NCBI RefSeq assembly: GCF_041262525.1
Contig: NZ_JBGCCK010000002.1
Span: 62,001 to 126,000 of the forward strand
Reading direction: 5' to 3'
Source: Streptacidiphilus sp041262525
GTDB taxonomy: Bacteria > Actinomycetota > Actinomycetes > Streptomycetales > Streptomycetaceae
Length of the DNA stretch: 64,000 bases
Numbering within the stretch: position 1 is the stretch's first letter; each line of letters opens with the position of its first letter. Shown here piece by piece: positions 35,494 to 43,141 of the stretch. The notes under the pieces were generated by a model. It saw only the letters and a program-made list of their open reading frames with translations. It was not told the origin of the DNA and did no database searches. A program made the translations under genes and the position numbers.

Positions 35494-36014
35494 GGGTGAC
35501 TCCTGGAAAGGGGTTGCGTGGGGAAGGGCTGAGGATGTGAACGTGCGACCCTGAGTGTCCGTCAGAGGCCCGCTCCGCTGGGGTACTCGATTGTTTGCGT
35601 TCACAAATGCTGCCGTCAATGGGTCGTGCAGGTCACGTTTGGGTTTCTTGCGCAGCGCCCGGGCAGGGTCGCGCCGGGCCTGGAGCGTGGCCTGGCACCG
35701 GGCACGGAGCGGCCACCCTCGGTGCTCGGACAGCTCACCGCAGGCGCACCGCAGGCCCTCGGCCTGGGCACGCCTGGGACGCTCCGGCCGCGGTGAGCGG
35801 GAGCAGCCGCGTGCCACACTGCACGCCTCCCGCCCACCTGCCAGGCCTGCCGCGGCGCAGACGGCAGGCGCCTGCCGCGGGCCGCCGCAAGAGGGTGCAA
35901 CGGCGGCCTGCGGCAGAGACATGGCACGGAGGGCCAGTCGCACCATCAGGGGCGCGCGGCTCTGCTTGATCAACTGCGTGCGCGACAAGCCACCCTGGGT
36001 GGTGAGTCCCCGCG
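35494..36014. other. 521-bp intergenic region between araA and the LacI gene
   Basis: No credible gene. It holds the LacI promoter and operator (35591-35619). Nearer araA, GCCTGCCG (35845-35852) can pair with CGGCAGGC (35862-35869), and GGCAGGCGCCTGCC (35863-35876) is a perfect palindrome; one of these may end the araBDA transcript, about 140 bp beyond the araA stop. Confidence 0.4.
35591..35619 (-). promoter_or_regulatory. LacI gene promoter with overlapping operator
   Basis: On the minus strand TTGACG (35619-35614), a 17-bp spacer and AAACAA (35596-35591) form a promoter. The operator TTGTTTGCGTTCACAA (35591-35606, plus strand) covers its -10 and spacer, so autoregulation is likely. The leader to the ATG would be about 90 nt. 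Confidence 0.65.
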
Positions 36015-37505
36015 TCAGAAGCCCTGCGCCAGCCGGTGGTACGCCTGGTTCCAGCGCAGTTCCTGGGTGAAGCGGCGCGTGGTGGTGGCCGCGTCGATCA
36101 GAGCGAGCTCGGTGCCGGTCATCTCCGCGAAGTCGTGCAGTTCCTCGGCGCCCACCGCCGTGGACAGCACGGTGTGGTGCGGGCCACCGGCGGTCAGCCA
36201 GGCCTCGGCCGAGGTGGCCAGGTCCGGCCTCGGCGCCCACACCGCACGCGCCACCGGAAGCCTGGGCAGCGGCTCCAGCGGCTCCACGATGTCGATCTCG
36301 TTCGCCACCAGCCGGAACCGGTCCCCCACATCCGCCAGACCGACCACGACCGCGGGCCTGGTCGCGGCGTCGAAGACCAGGCGGACCGGGTCCTCGCGGC
36401 CACCGATACCCAGCGCGTGGACCTCACAACTCGGCTGCGCGGCAGCGATGCTGGGGCAGACCTCCAGCATGTGCGCACCGAGAATCAGCTCCTGGCCCGG
36501 CGTCAGGTGATAGGTGTAGTCCTCCATGAAGGAGGTCCCCCCCGGCAGGCCCCTGCCCATCGCCTTGAGCGTGCGCAACAGCGCGGAGGTCTTCCAGTCA
36601 CCCTCGCCGCCGAAGCCGTAGCCGTCGGCCATCAGCCGCTGCACCGCCAGGCCAGGAAGCTGACGCAGTCCGCCCAGGTCCTCGAAGTTGGTGGTGAACG
36701 CGCCGAAGCCGCCCTCGGTCAGGAAGGTCCGCAGCCCGGCCTCGATCCGGGCCGCGTAGCGCAGCGACTCGTGCCGCTCCCCGCCCGGCGCGAGCTCCGG
36801 GGCCAGCCGGTACTGCTCGGTGTACTCCTTGACGAGCGCGTCGGCCTCCGCGTCGGCGACCTCGTCGACGACGGCCACCAGGTCGTTGACGCCGTAGGTG
36901 TTGACCGAGACACCGAAGCGCAGTTGCGCCTCGACCTTGTCGCCCTCGGTCACCGCCACGTCGCGCATGTTGTCCCCGAAGCGCGCCAGCTTCAGGCTGC
37001 GCAGCTCGGCCCGGCCGACCGCGGCCCGCGCCCACGCCGCGGTCCGCTCGGCCACCCGTGGGTCGCTGACGTGGCCGGCCACGGTCTTGCGGGCGACTCC
37101 GAGCCGGGCCTGGATGTAACCGAACTCGCGGTCGCCGTGCGCGGCCTGATTGAGATTCATGAAGTCCATGTCCAGGCCGGCCCAGGGGATCTCGACGTGG
37201 GCCTGGGTGTGCAGGTGCAGCAGCGGCTTGGCGAGAGCGTCGAGCCCGGAGATCCACATCTTCGCCGGGGAGAAGGTATGCATCCAGGCGACGACGCCGA
37301 CGCACTCGTCGGCCGCGTTCGCCTCCAGCATCACCCGGCGGATGGCCGCCGCATCGGTGAGCACCGGCTTCCACGTCAGCTGCACCGGCAGCCGCCCGCT
37401 CTCCGTCAGCTGCCGGGCGATGGCCTGGGACTGCTCCGCGACCTGCCGCAGGGTGTCCGCCCCGTAGAGATGCTGACTTCCCGTCAGGAACCAGACCTCG
37501 CTCAT
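36015..37505 (-). CDS. araA: L-arabinose isomerase
   Basis: A 496-residue enzyme, the family's usual length. The N-terminus SEVWFLTGSQHLYGADTLRQ is diagnostic; further landmarks are VGVVAWMHTFSPAKMWISGL, HTQAHVEIPWAGLDMDFMNL, and metal/active-site residues in TNFEDLGGLRQLPGLA, SFMEDYTYHLTPGQELILGA. It converts L-arabinose to L-ribulose with Mn(II). Last gene of araBDA; its start overlaps the araD stop by 4 bp. Confidence 0.97.
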   Translation of the reverse strand: MSEVWFLTGSQHLYGADTLRQVAEQSQAIARQLTESGRLPVQLTWKPVLTDAAAIRRVMLEANAADECVGVVAWMHTFSPAKMWISGLDALAKPLLHLHTQAHVEIPWAGLDMDFMNLNQAAHGDREFGYIQARLGVARKTVAGHVSDPRVAERTAAWARAAVGRAELRSLKLARFGDNMRDVAVTEGDKVEAQLRFGVSVNTYGVNDLVAVVDEVADAEADALVKEYTEQYRLAPELAPGGERHESLRYAARIEAGLRTFLTEGGFGAFTTNFEDLGGLRQLPGLAVQRLMADGYGFGGEGDWKTSALLRTLKAMGRGLPGGTSFMEDYTYHLTPGQELILGAHMLEVCPSIAAAQPSCEVHALGIGGREDPVRLVFDAATRPAVVVGLADVGDRFRLVANEIDIVEPLEPLPRLPVARAVWAPRPDLATSAEAWLTAGGPHHTVLSTAVGAEELHDFAEMTGTELALIDAATTTRRFTQELRWNQAYHRLAQGF

Positions 37506-38212
37506 GCTTCGACTCCCCGGGGTTCGCCGGCCTGCTGGCCGTAGACGTTCTGGTAGCGGTCGTACAACTTGTCGATGTCGGCCTGGCCGAGCCGCGCCAC
37601 CGGCCCGAGCTGCCGGGCCAGATGGACGGTTCGGGCGACGTCCTCGCACATCACCGCGGCCTTCACGGCCGCCTGGGCGTTCCTGCCGATGGTGAACACC
37701 CCGTGCTGACGCATCAGCACCGCCGGCGAGCGGTGGTCCTTCAGCGTGGCCACGATGCCTTCGCCGATCGAGTGGTCCCCGATCAGCGCGAACGGACCGA
37801 CCGGGATGTCGTCCCCGAACTCGTCGCCCATCGCGGTGATCGCGCACGGGATGGGCTCGCCGACCGCCGACCAGGCGGTGGCGTAGGGCGAGTGGCTGTG
37901 CACCACCCCGCCGACCTCGGGCATGTTCCGGTACACGTAGGCATGCGCCGCCGTGTCGGAGGACGGCTGGTGCGACCCCTCGACGACGTTGCCGTTCAGG
38001 TCGGTGACGATCATCGTGTCCGGGGTCAGGTCGTCGTAGGAGACGCCGCTGGGCTTGATGACCATCAAGTCCCGCCCTGGCACCCGGGCGGAGACGTTGC
38101 CGCTGGTCCAGGCGACCAGCCCCCAGCGCAGCAACTCCGCGTGCAGCGCGCAGACTTCGGTCTTCAGGGTCTCGATCTTCAGGGTCTCGATGCTGATATC
38201 GGCGGCACTCAT
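37502..38212 (-). CDS. araD: L-ribulose-5-phosphate 4-epimerase
   Basis: A 236-residue class II aldolase-fold enzyme. The phosphate-binding SGNVSARVPGRDLMVIKPSG, the zinc ligands in GGVVHSHSPYATAWS (His-x-His) and MRQHGVFTIGRNAQAAV are present. It converts L-ribulose 5-phosphate to D-xylulose 5-phosphate. A short N-terminal repeat ETLKIETLKTE reflects duplicated codons. The gene is coupled by 4-bp overlaps to araB upstream and araA downstream. Confidence 0.96.
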   Translation of the reverse strand: MSAADISIETLKIETLKTEVCALHAELLRWGLVAWTSGNVSARVPGRDLMVIKPSGVSYDDLTPDTMIVTDLNGNVVEGSHQPSSDTAAHAYVYRNMPEVGGVVHSHSPYATAWSAVGEPIPCAITAMGDEFGDDIPVGPFALIGDHSIGEGIVATLKDHRSPAVLMRQHGVFTIGRNAQAAVKAAVMCEDVARTVHLARQLGPVARLGQADIDKLYDRYQNVYGQQAGEPRGVEA

Positions 38213-39966
38213 GCGGTGACTCCGTCGAGGTCGGGGTGCATGTCGGGGAGCGTGTCGGAGAGGGTCGCGGGCAGGTTCGCGGCGGTGCGGGCCTGGTCGC
38301 GCAGGGCGCGCAGCCGGTGCATCGCGCCGGAGCCACCGCGCCCGAAGTGGTCGTGCAGCTCCCGGTACTCGGCGTAGAGCAGGTCGTAGGCCCGCGCGCG
38401 GTCGGGATCCGGGGTGTAGAGGGCACGATGGACGCGTCCCATCTCCTCGGACGCGGTCCGGATGTCCGAGTAGGCGCCTGCGGCGACCGCCGCGTGGATC
38501 GCGGAGCCGAGAGCCGGACCCTGATCGGACCCGATGACGTTGATCGGGCGACGCAGCACGTCGCTGTAGATCTGCATCAGGAAGGCGTTCTTGGGCAGTC
38601 CCCCGGCCACGGTGAACTCGGTGACCGGCACCCCGGACTCCTCGAACGCCTCGACGATGGTGCGGGTGCCGAAGGCGGTGGCCTCAAGCAGCGCCCGGTA
38701 GATCTCCTCGGGGCGGGTGTCGAGAGTCAGCCCGAGCAGCAGCCCGGAGAGATGGTGGTCCACCAGGACGGAGCGGTTGCCGCTGTGCCAGTCCAGCGCC
38801 ACCAGCCCGTGCGCGCCGACCGGCTGGACGGCGGCCTTCTCGGTGAGCAACTGGTGTGCGCTGATGCCGCGTTCACGGGCCTCGCGGGCGTACTCCTCCG
38901 GCAGCGCGGTGCGCGCGGCCCAGCCGAAGATGTCGCCGACGCCGGACTGCCCGGCCTCGTAGCCCCAGAGGCCCGGCACGACGCCGTCCGCGACCACTCC
39001 GCACATGCCCGGCACCTCGGAGAGCCGGTCCGAGTTCATGATGTGGCAGGTGCTGGTGCCCATGATCGCCAGCAGGTGGCCGGGTTCCAGGGCCCGGGCG
39101 GCGGCGTTGGTGACGTGGGCGTCGACATTGCCCACGCTGACCGGAATGCCCTCATTCAGACCGGTCCACGCCGCCGCCCGGGAGCTCAGACCCCCCGCCC
39201 GCGCGCCGAGCGGAGACAGGGGGAACTCCACCTTCTCGGTGAACCCGGCGAAGTCGGGGTGCAGCGCCGCCAGGAACTCGGCTCCGGGACGGCCGCTGCC
39301 GGGAAGCAGATCGGGCTGGTGGATGCCCTTGTATCCGGCGGTGCAGAGGTTGCGGTTCTCCGCGCCGGTGAGCTCCCAGACGATCCAGTCCGCCGCCTCG
39401 ATCCAGCGTTCGGCGGCCTGGTAGACCTCAGGGTCCTCCTCGAGCAGTTGCAGAGCCTTGGCGTACTCCCACTCGCTGGAGATCTTCCCGCCGTACCTGG
39501 CCGGCCAGGGCTCCCCGCGCTGCTCGGCCAGGGCGTTGATGCGATCCGCCTGGCCCTGCGCGGCGTGGTGTCGCCACAGCTTCGGGTAGGCGTGCGGACG
39601 CTCGCCGAACTGCGGCAGCTCGCAGAGCGGAGTACCACCGCGGGTGGTGGGCAGCACCGTGCAGGCGGTGAAGTCGGTGCCGAGGCCGGTGACCTGCTCG
39701 GGGGTGACTCCCGCGGCTGCGAGGGCGGCGGGAACGGCGTGGCGCAGCACGTCACGCCAGTCCTCGGGAATCTGCAGCGCCCAGTCGGGCGGGAGGGGGC
39801 GGCTGTCCCCGGGCAGGTTCCGCTCGACGACACCGTGCCGGTACTCGTGCACCGCGTCTCCTAGCTGGACGCCGTCACGCACGCGCACGACGACGGCGCG
39901 CCCGGAGAGGGTGCCGTAGTCGACGCCGATGGTGACGGCCTCTTCGGCGGATATCTGCTCTCGCAC
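38209..39966 (-). CDS. araB: Ribulokinase
   Basis: A 585-residue FGGY-family kinase from the GTG at 39966, with AGGAGTG 6 bp upstream. VTIGVDYGTLSGRAVVVRVR is the ATP phosphate-1 region; the FGGY signatures appear as VSVGNVDAHVTNAAARALEP and FTVAGGLPKNAFLMQIYSDV. It phosphorylates L-ribulose. First gene of araBDA, with two perfect LacI-type operators upstream. Confidence 0.96.
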   Translation of the reverse strand: MREQISAEEAVTIGVDYGTLSGRAVVVRVRDGVQLGDAVHEYRHGVVERNLPGDSRPLPPDWALQIPEDWRDVLRHAVPAALAAAGVTPEQVTGLGTDFTACTVLPTTRGGTPLCELPQFGERPHAYPKLWRHHAAQGQADRINALAEQRGEPWPARYGGKISSEWEYAKALQLLEEDPEVYQAAERWIEAADWIVWELTGAENRNLCTAGYKGIHQPDLLPGSGRPGAEFLAALHPDFAGFTEKVEFPLSPLGARAGGLSSRAAAWTGLNEGIPVSVGNVDAHVTNAAARALEPGHLLAIMGTSTCHIMNSDRLSEVPGMCGVVADGVVPGLWGYEAGQSGVGDIFGWAARTALPEEYAREARERGISAHQLLTEKAAVQPVGAHGLVALDWHSGNRSVLVDHHLSGLLLGLTLDTRPEEIYRALLEATAFGTRTIVEAFEESGVPVTEFTVAGGLPKNAFLMQIYSDVLRRPINVIGSDQGPALGSAIHAAVAAGAYSDIRTASEEMGRVHRALYTPDPDRARAYDLLYAEYRELHDHFGRGGSGAMHRLRALRDQARTAANLPATLSDTLPDMHPDLDGVTA

Positions 39967-40013
39967 CGGACACTCCTGGGATCTGCGAGTAGGTGAACGC
40001 GATGTCGCATTGC

Positions 40014-40029
40014 ATGTGAGCGCTAACAA
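40014..40029. promoter_or_regulatory. LacI-type operator 1 upstream of araB (leader side)
   Basis: ATGTGAGCGCTAACAA, the exact reverse complement of the second site at 40103-40118. It lies between the predicted transcription start and araB, so it could act as a roadblock or a looping partner; the two centres are 89 bp apart. Confidence 0.75.
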
Positions 40030-40102
40030 TGACCGGGACCCTGGGGCACCGCTCCGCCAGGTGAACCGGAGCGACGATGGGGTGAGGGCGGGTCCCGATA
40101 GA

Positions 40103-40131
40103 TTGTTAGCGCTCACATATACGGCCGTCAA
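40103..40131 (-). promoter_or_regulatory. araBDA promoter with overlapping LacI-type operator
   Basis: On the minus strand TTGACG (40131-40126), a 17-bp spacer and TAACAA (40108-40103). The operator TTGTTAGCGCTCACAT (40103-40118, plus strand) covers the -10 and most of the spacer, so a bound repressor would block RNA polymerase. The leader would be about 130 nt. Confidence 0.75.
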
Positions 40132-40158
40132 CCTTCCGCACAGGATTTCCCGAGGCGC

Positions 40159-40647
40159 TCACACCTCGCCGGTGGCCGAACCCGGCTGTCGCACCATGAA
40201 GACGTCGATCGGGTCCTGACCCTCCACCGTGAACCCATGGCGCTCGTACAGCCGTCGGGCGGCGCTGCCCTGAAGGACATTCAGGCGGACGGGCATGCCG
40301 TCGGCATCGGCCCGGTCCAGAAGCGTGCGCAGGACTGCCGAGCCGAGCCCCCGGCCCTGGAGGTCCGGGTCGAGATAGAAATGCTCCAGCCAGTGGCCAT
40401 CCTCGGCCGGCCGCACGGTGACGGAGCCCGCGAAAGCGCCGTCCGCCACGATGACCGACGTGTGCTGCGGCGAGAAGGAATCGCGCAGCCGCTGCCGGAC
40501 CCGGTGCTCGTCGAACCGCCCCAGGCGCTCCAGATCCGGACGCATCACCGCCGCCCGCAGCTCCGCGATCACCTCGACGTCGCCCTGCTCCGCGCAGCGC
40601 AGCGCCCAACCCGTCGAAGTGCTCGACTCACTCGTCCGCGCATCCAT
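40159..40647 (-). CDS. GNAT family N-acetyltransferase
   Basis: A 162-residue GNAT protein from the ATG at 40647. The acetyl-CoA loop is FYLDPDLQGRGLGSAVLRTL (Q-G-R-G-L-G), followed by RLNVLQGSAARRLYERHGFT. The substrate is unknown. An in-frame GTG at 40755 would add 36 residues with no homology to the family. Its stop lies just upstream of the araBDA promoter. Confidence 0.85.
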   Translation of the reverse strand: MDARTSESSTSTGWALRCAEQGDVEVIAELRAAVMRPDLERLGRFDEHRVRQRLRDSFSPQHTSVIVADGAFAGSVTVRPAEDGHWLEHFYLDPDLQGRGLGSAVLRTLLDRADADGMPVRLNVLQGSAARRLYERHGFTVEGQDPIDVFMVRQPGSATGEV

Positions 40648-40925
40648 GGCCGGATTATCCCAGCAGCCCACTGATCCCGGACGACGGGCCACCACGCCGT
40701 AGCTGCGCCCGTTCGCGACGACCTCGCCGAGAGGGACCATTCCGAAGCCGTCCACGTGAAGGCGTCCAGCGCGTCTCGCTCAGCGGCCCGTCCTGCCAGC
40801 GCAGCTCGTCCCGGGCCTGGAGCGGCGGAGCGACGCACAGGCCCGCGACCCCCGCGAACATCGCGCGGCGCTGCCGCGTCACCGGTCAGTGACGCCGGTC
40901 CCGCCGCGCGAGTGACTGGTGACCT
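40648..40925. other. Probable gene remnant between GNAT and lipoprotein genes
   Basis: Minus-strand fragments in two frames look protein-like: MTRQRRAMFAGVAGLCVAPP with ARDELRWQDGPLSETRW (about 40882-40765), and GFGMVPLGEVVANGRSYGVV (about 40750-40690). They would join with one frameshift near 40760. I recognise no family; this is tentative. Confidence 0.25.
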
Positions 40926-41462
40926 TCAGCTCGTGGAAGGGGGTGGCAGTCCGAGTTGGCTGCGGATCGTCGTCACCGCGTCCTCGACGGGAACGTTGGC
41001 CGCCGTCAGTCGCGCCTCGTACTGGCGCAGGAGCGGGAGCGTGGTGACGTCGGCGGCCGTGGTGGTGAGCTCGGCGCGGGCCTCGTTGACCGTGGCCAGG
41101 CGTCGGGCGACCGCCTCGGTCTGCGGGGGAAAGGTCAGGGCCAGCAGGCGGCGGTCGAACAGGCGCTCCGTGTCCGCAGCGTCGCGCAGATCCGCCTGCG
41201 CGGCGGCGAGTCGTCCGCGATCGGGGCCCGCCAGCCGGTCGAAGTCGATCTCCAGGCGACGGTTCCCCGCGACCGCGATGGCGAGATACCGCGCGGCCTC
41301 CGCTCGCCGCTCCGGGCTCGGCGGTGGCGCCGCGCGGGGCGGGGCCGCGGGGTGACCCGACGCGCACCCCGCGGCCAGCAGCACGATGCCCAGCGACGCC
41401 GCCCCGACCCACGCACCGTGCCGTCCTCGGCGTTCGCGACGCTGCACCTCAGTGCCGGTCAT
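40926..41462 (-). CDS. Hypothetical lipoprotein (178 aa)
   Basis: From the ATG at 41462, a basic N-region, hydrophobic core and lipobox (LGIVLLAAGCASG) mark an exported lipoprotein. The mature part is Ala-rich and helical (RRAEAARYLAIAVAGNRRLE, LAAAQADLRDAADTERLFDR), probably a helical bundle, ending in IRSQLGLPPPSTS. No family recognised. It follows the COG4315-type lipoprotein gene by 10 bp, so the two are likely co-transcribed. Confidence 0.65.
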   Translation of the reverse strand: MTGTEVQRRERRGRHGAWVGAASLGIVLLAAGCASGHPAAPPRAAPPPSPERRAEAARYLAIAVAGNRRLEIDFDRLAGPDRGRLAAAQADLRDAADTERLFDRRLLALTFPPQTEAVARRLATVNEARAELTTTAADVTTLPLLRQYEARLTAANVPVEDAVTTIRSQLGLPPPSTS

Positions 41463-41472
41463 GGCGCCGGTC

Positions 41473-42021
41473 TCAGTACCCGTACCCGCCTGTCGAGGGG
41501 CTGGGCGCCGGGGTCGACGGCGTGGTCGACGGCGCTGTCGAGGGGACGCTCGTGATCGCGTTGCCGTCGACGCCGACGACGTACCAGGTGCCGCCGAAGC
41601 TCGCGATGCCCTCGCCGTTGACGTCACCGGCCTTGGAGTCCTGGGCGAAGGTGTACAGGGGGTGGCCCTTGTAGGTGACCTGCGCCGTATGGTCGGTCCG
41701 TGTGGTGGTCCCGACCAGGGAGGCGGTCACGCCGCTGTTGGTGGGGGTGCCGGTCGTGTGGTCAGGCGGCCACACCGACGTACACGTGCCGTTGCAGCTC
41801 GACTTCGCACCGGTGTCGGCGGTCAGCAGATACAGCGTGCGGCCGGAGCCGTCGACCAGGATCTGCCCATACTTCGAGCTCTGGGCGTGCAGGGCGGTCG
41901 TGGCCGCTGGTGCGCTGCTGGACGGCGGCGAGGAGACCGAGTTCTTGGTGCTGGAGCTGCATCCGACGGCGAGGGTCGCGACGGCGGCCGCACCGGCTGT
42001 GATGGCGATGACACGGTTCAT
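41473..42021 (-). CDS. COG4315-type secreted lipoprotein
   Basis: A 182-residue lipoprotein (AVATLAVGCSSSTKNS lipobox). Two COG4315 repeats follow: KYGQILVDGSGRTLYLLTAD with NGTCTSVWPPDHTTGTP, and ARVTYKGHPLYTF-like QVTYKGHPLYTFAQDSKAGD with GGTWYVVGVDGNAI. Each repeat pairs GxTLY/PLY with a W-P motif. The C-terminus is a Pro/Ser/Thr tail. Function of the family is unknown; it is widespread and secreted in actinobacteria. An in-frame ATG at 42054 is less likely because it would displace the signal peptide. Confidence 0.82.
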   Translation of the reverse strand: MNRVIAITAGAAAVATLAVGCSSSTKNSVSSPPSSSAPAATTALHAQSSKYGQILVDGSGRTLYLLTADTGAKSSCNGTCTSVWPPDHTTGTPTNSGVTASLVGTTTRTDHTAQVTYKGHPLYTFAQDSKAGDVNGEGIASFGGTWYVVGVDGNAITSVPSTAPSTTPSTPAPSPSTGGYGY

Positions 42022-42177
42022 GGTGCTCTTCTTCCGCCGGAACCACCGCCCCACCTGCTGCGAGGCGATCGGTCCGCGAGCCGCCGAGAGACGGGCCTGC
42101 CGGGAATACGCGCGGGAGCGGCTCCGGGTTCATGATCCCCCGTGGGCTGCCCTCGCGCAGGTCGGCGCTGCCGGCCG

Positions 42178-43107
42178 TCAGCGCGGCGGGGAGTCGAAGC
42201 TGGCGTAGTACGCGGCGGCCATGTCCTCGTCGCCGTGGCCCTGGGCCGCGGCGCGGGCGAAGCGCTCGGCGCAGGCGGCCGCCACGTCGAGGCGGACGCC
42301 GTACCGCGCCCCCGCCCGGACGATGAGCCGGGCGTCCTTCTCCGCGGTGGTCACCGCGAAGGCCGCCGGGGTGAGCCGGCCCTCCAGCAGCAGCGCGGCC
42401 TTGGCCTGCAGGTAACCCATGTCGAGCGGGCCGCCGCCGACGGCGTCCAGGAAGCTCTGCGGGTCCACGCCGAGGCCCTGGGCCAGCGCCAGCGTCTCGC
42501 CGACCGCGTTGGCGACCGCGAGGACCCAGCTGTTGGCCACCAACTTCAGTCTGGTCGCGCTGCCCGCCGCGGCGTCCTCGCCCGTCCACATCGTGCGAGC
42601 GCCGATCACGTCGAGGACCGGCGTGACGAGCTCCCGCTCCCCGCTCGGGCCGGCCGCGAGGACCAACAACTGGCCCGCCTCGGCCGGCTGCCGGGTGCCG
42701 AGCACCGGGGCGTCGAAGAGGACCAGGCCCAGGTGCCGCGCGAGCGCGGCCAGTTCGCCGACAGCCTCGACGCCCACGGTGGTCGACTGCACCCAGGCCG
42801 CGCCGGCGCGCAGGGCCGGAGCCGCGGCGCGCATCACCTCCAGCACGGCGGGGCCGTCGTGCAGCATGGTGAGCACGACGTCGGCGCCCCGCACGGCCTC
42901 GGCCGGACTGTCGGCCACGTGGACGCCGTCAGCTGCCAGCGACTCCGCCTTGGCCCGGGTACGGTTCCAGGCCCTGGTGTCGTGCCCCGCGCGGGCGAGG
43001 TTGCGGGCCATCGCGGCGCCCATGATTCCGGTGCCCAGCACGCCCACGGTCAGCTTGCCCGTCGCGTTGTCTGTCACGTCGTCCGTCACGTCCGTCATGC
43101 CGTTCAC
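42178..43107 (-). CDS. NAD(P)-dependent beta-hydroxyacid dehydrogenase-like protein
   Basis: A 309-residue protein; the GTG at 43107 has GGCGA upstream, and an ATG at 43098 is possible. The Rossmann motif is VGVLGTGIMGAAMARNLARA. The 6-phosphogluconate-dehydrogenase-like C-terminal domain has the catalytic-lysine region ATRLKLVANSWVLAVANAVG and GGPLDMGYLQAKAALLLEG. It resembles 3-hydroxyisobutyrate dehydrogenases and imine reductases; the catalytic Lys (in RLKLVANS) argues for the hydroxyacid group. Substrate unknown. Confidence 0.88.
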   Translation of the reverse strand: MNGMTDVTDDVTDNATGKLTVGVLGTGIMGAAMARNLARAGHDTRAWNRTRAKAESLAADGVHVADSPAEAVRGADVVLTMLHDGPAVLEVMRAAAPALRAGAAWVQSTTVGVEAVGELAALARHLGLVLFDAPVLGTRQPAEAGQLLVLAAGPSGERELVTPVLDVIGARTMWTGEDAAAGSATRLKLVANSWVLAVANAVGETLALAQGLGVDPQSFLDAVGGGPLDMGYLQAKAALLLEGRLTPAAFAVTTAEKDARLIVRAGARYGVRLDVAAACAERFARAAAQGHGDEDMAAAYYASFDSPPR

Positions 43108-43141
43108 GATATTCGCCGGGACGCCCGTCCGCCGGTTCCGC

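Noticed and set aside
36036..37544. Plus-strand open frame of 502 codons
   Set aside because: Antisense to araA, whose identity is certain. The product has no recognisable motif.
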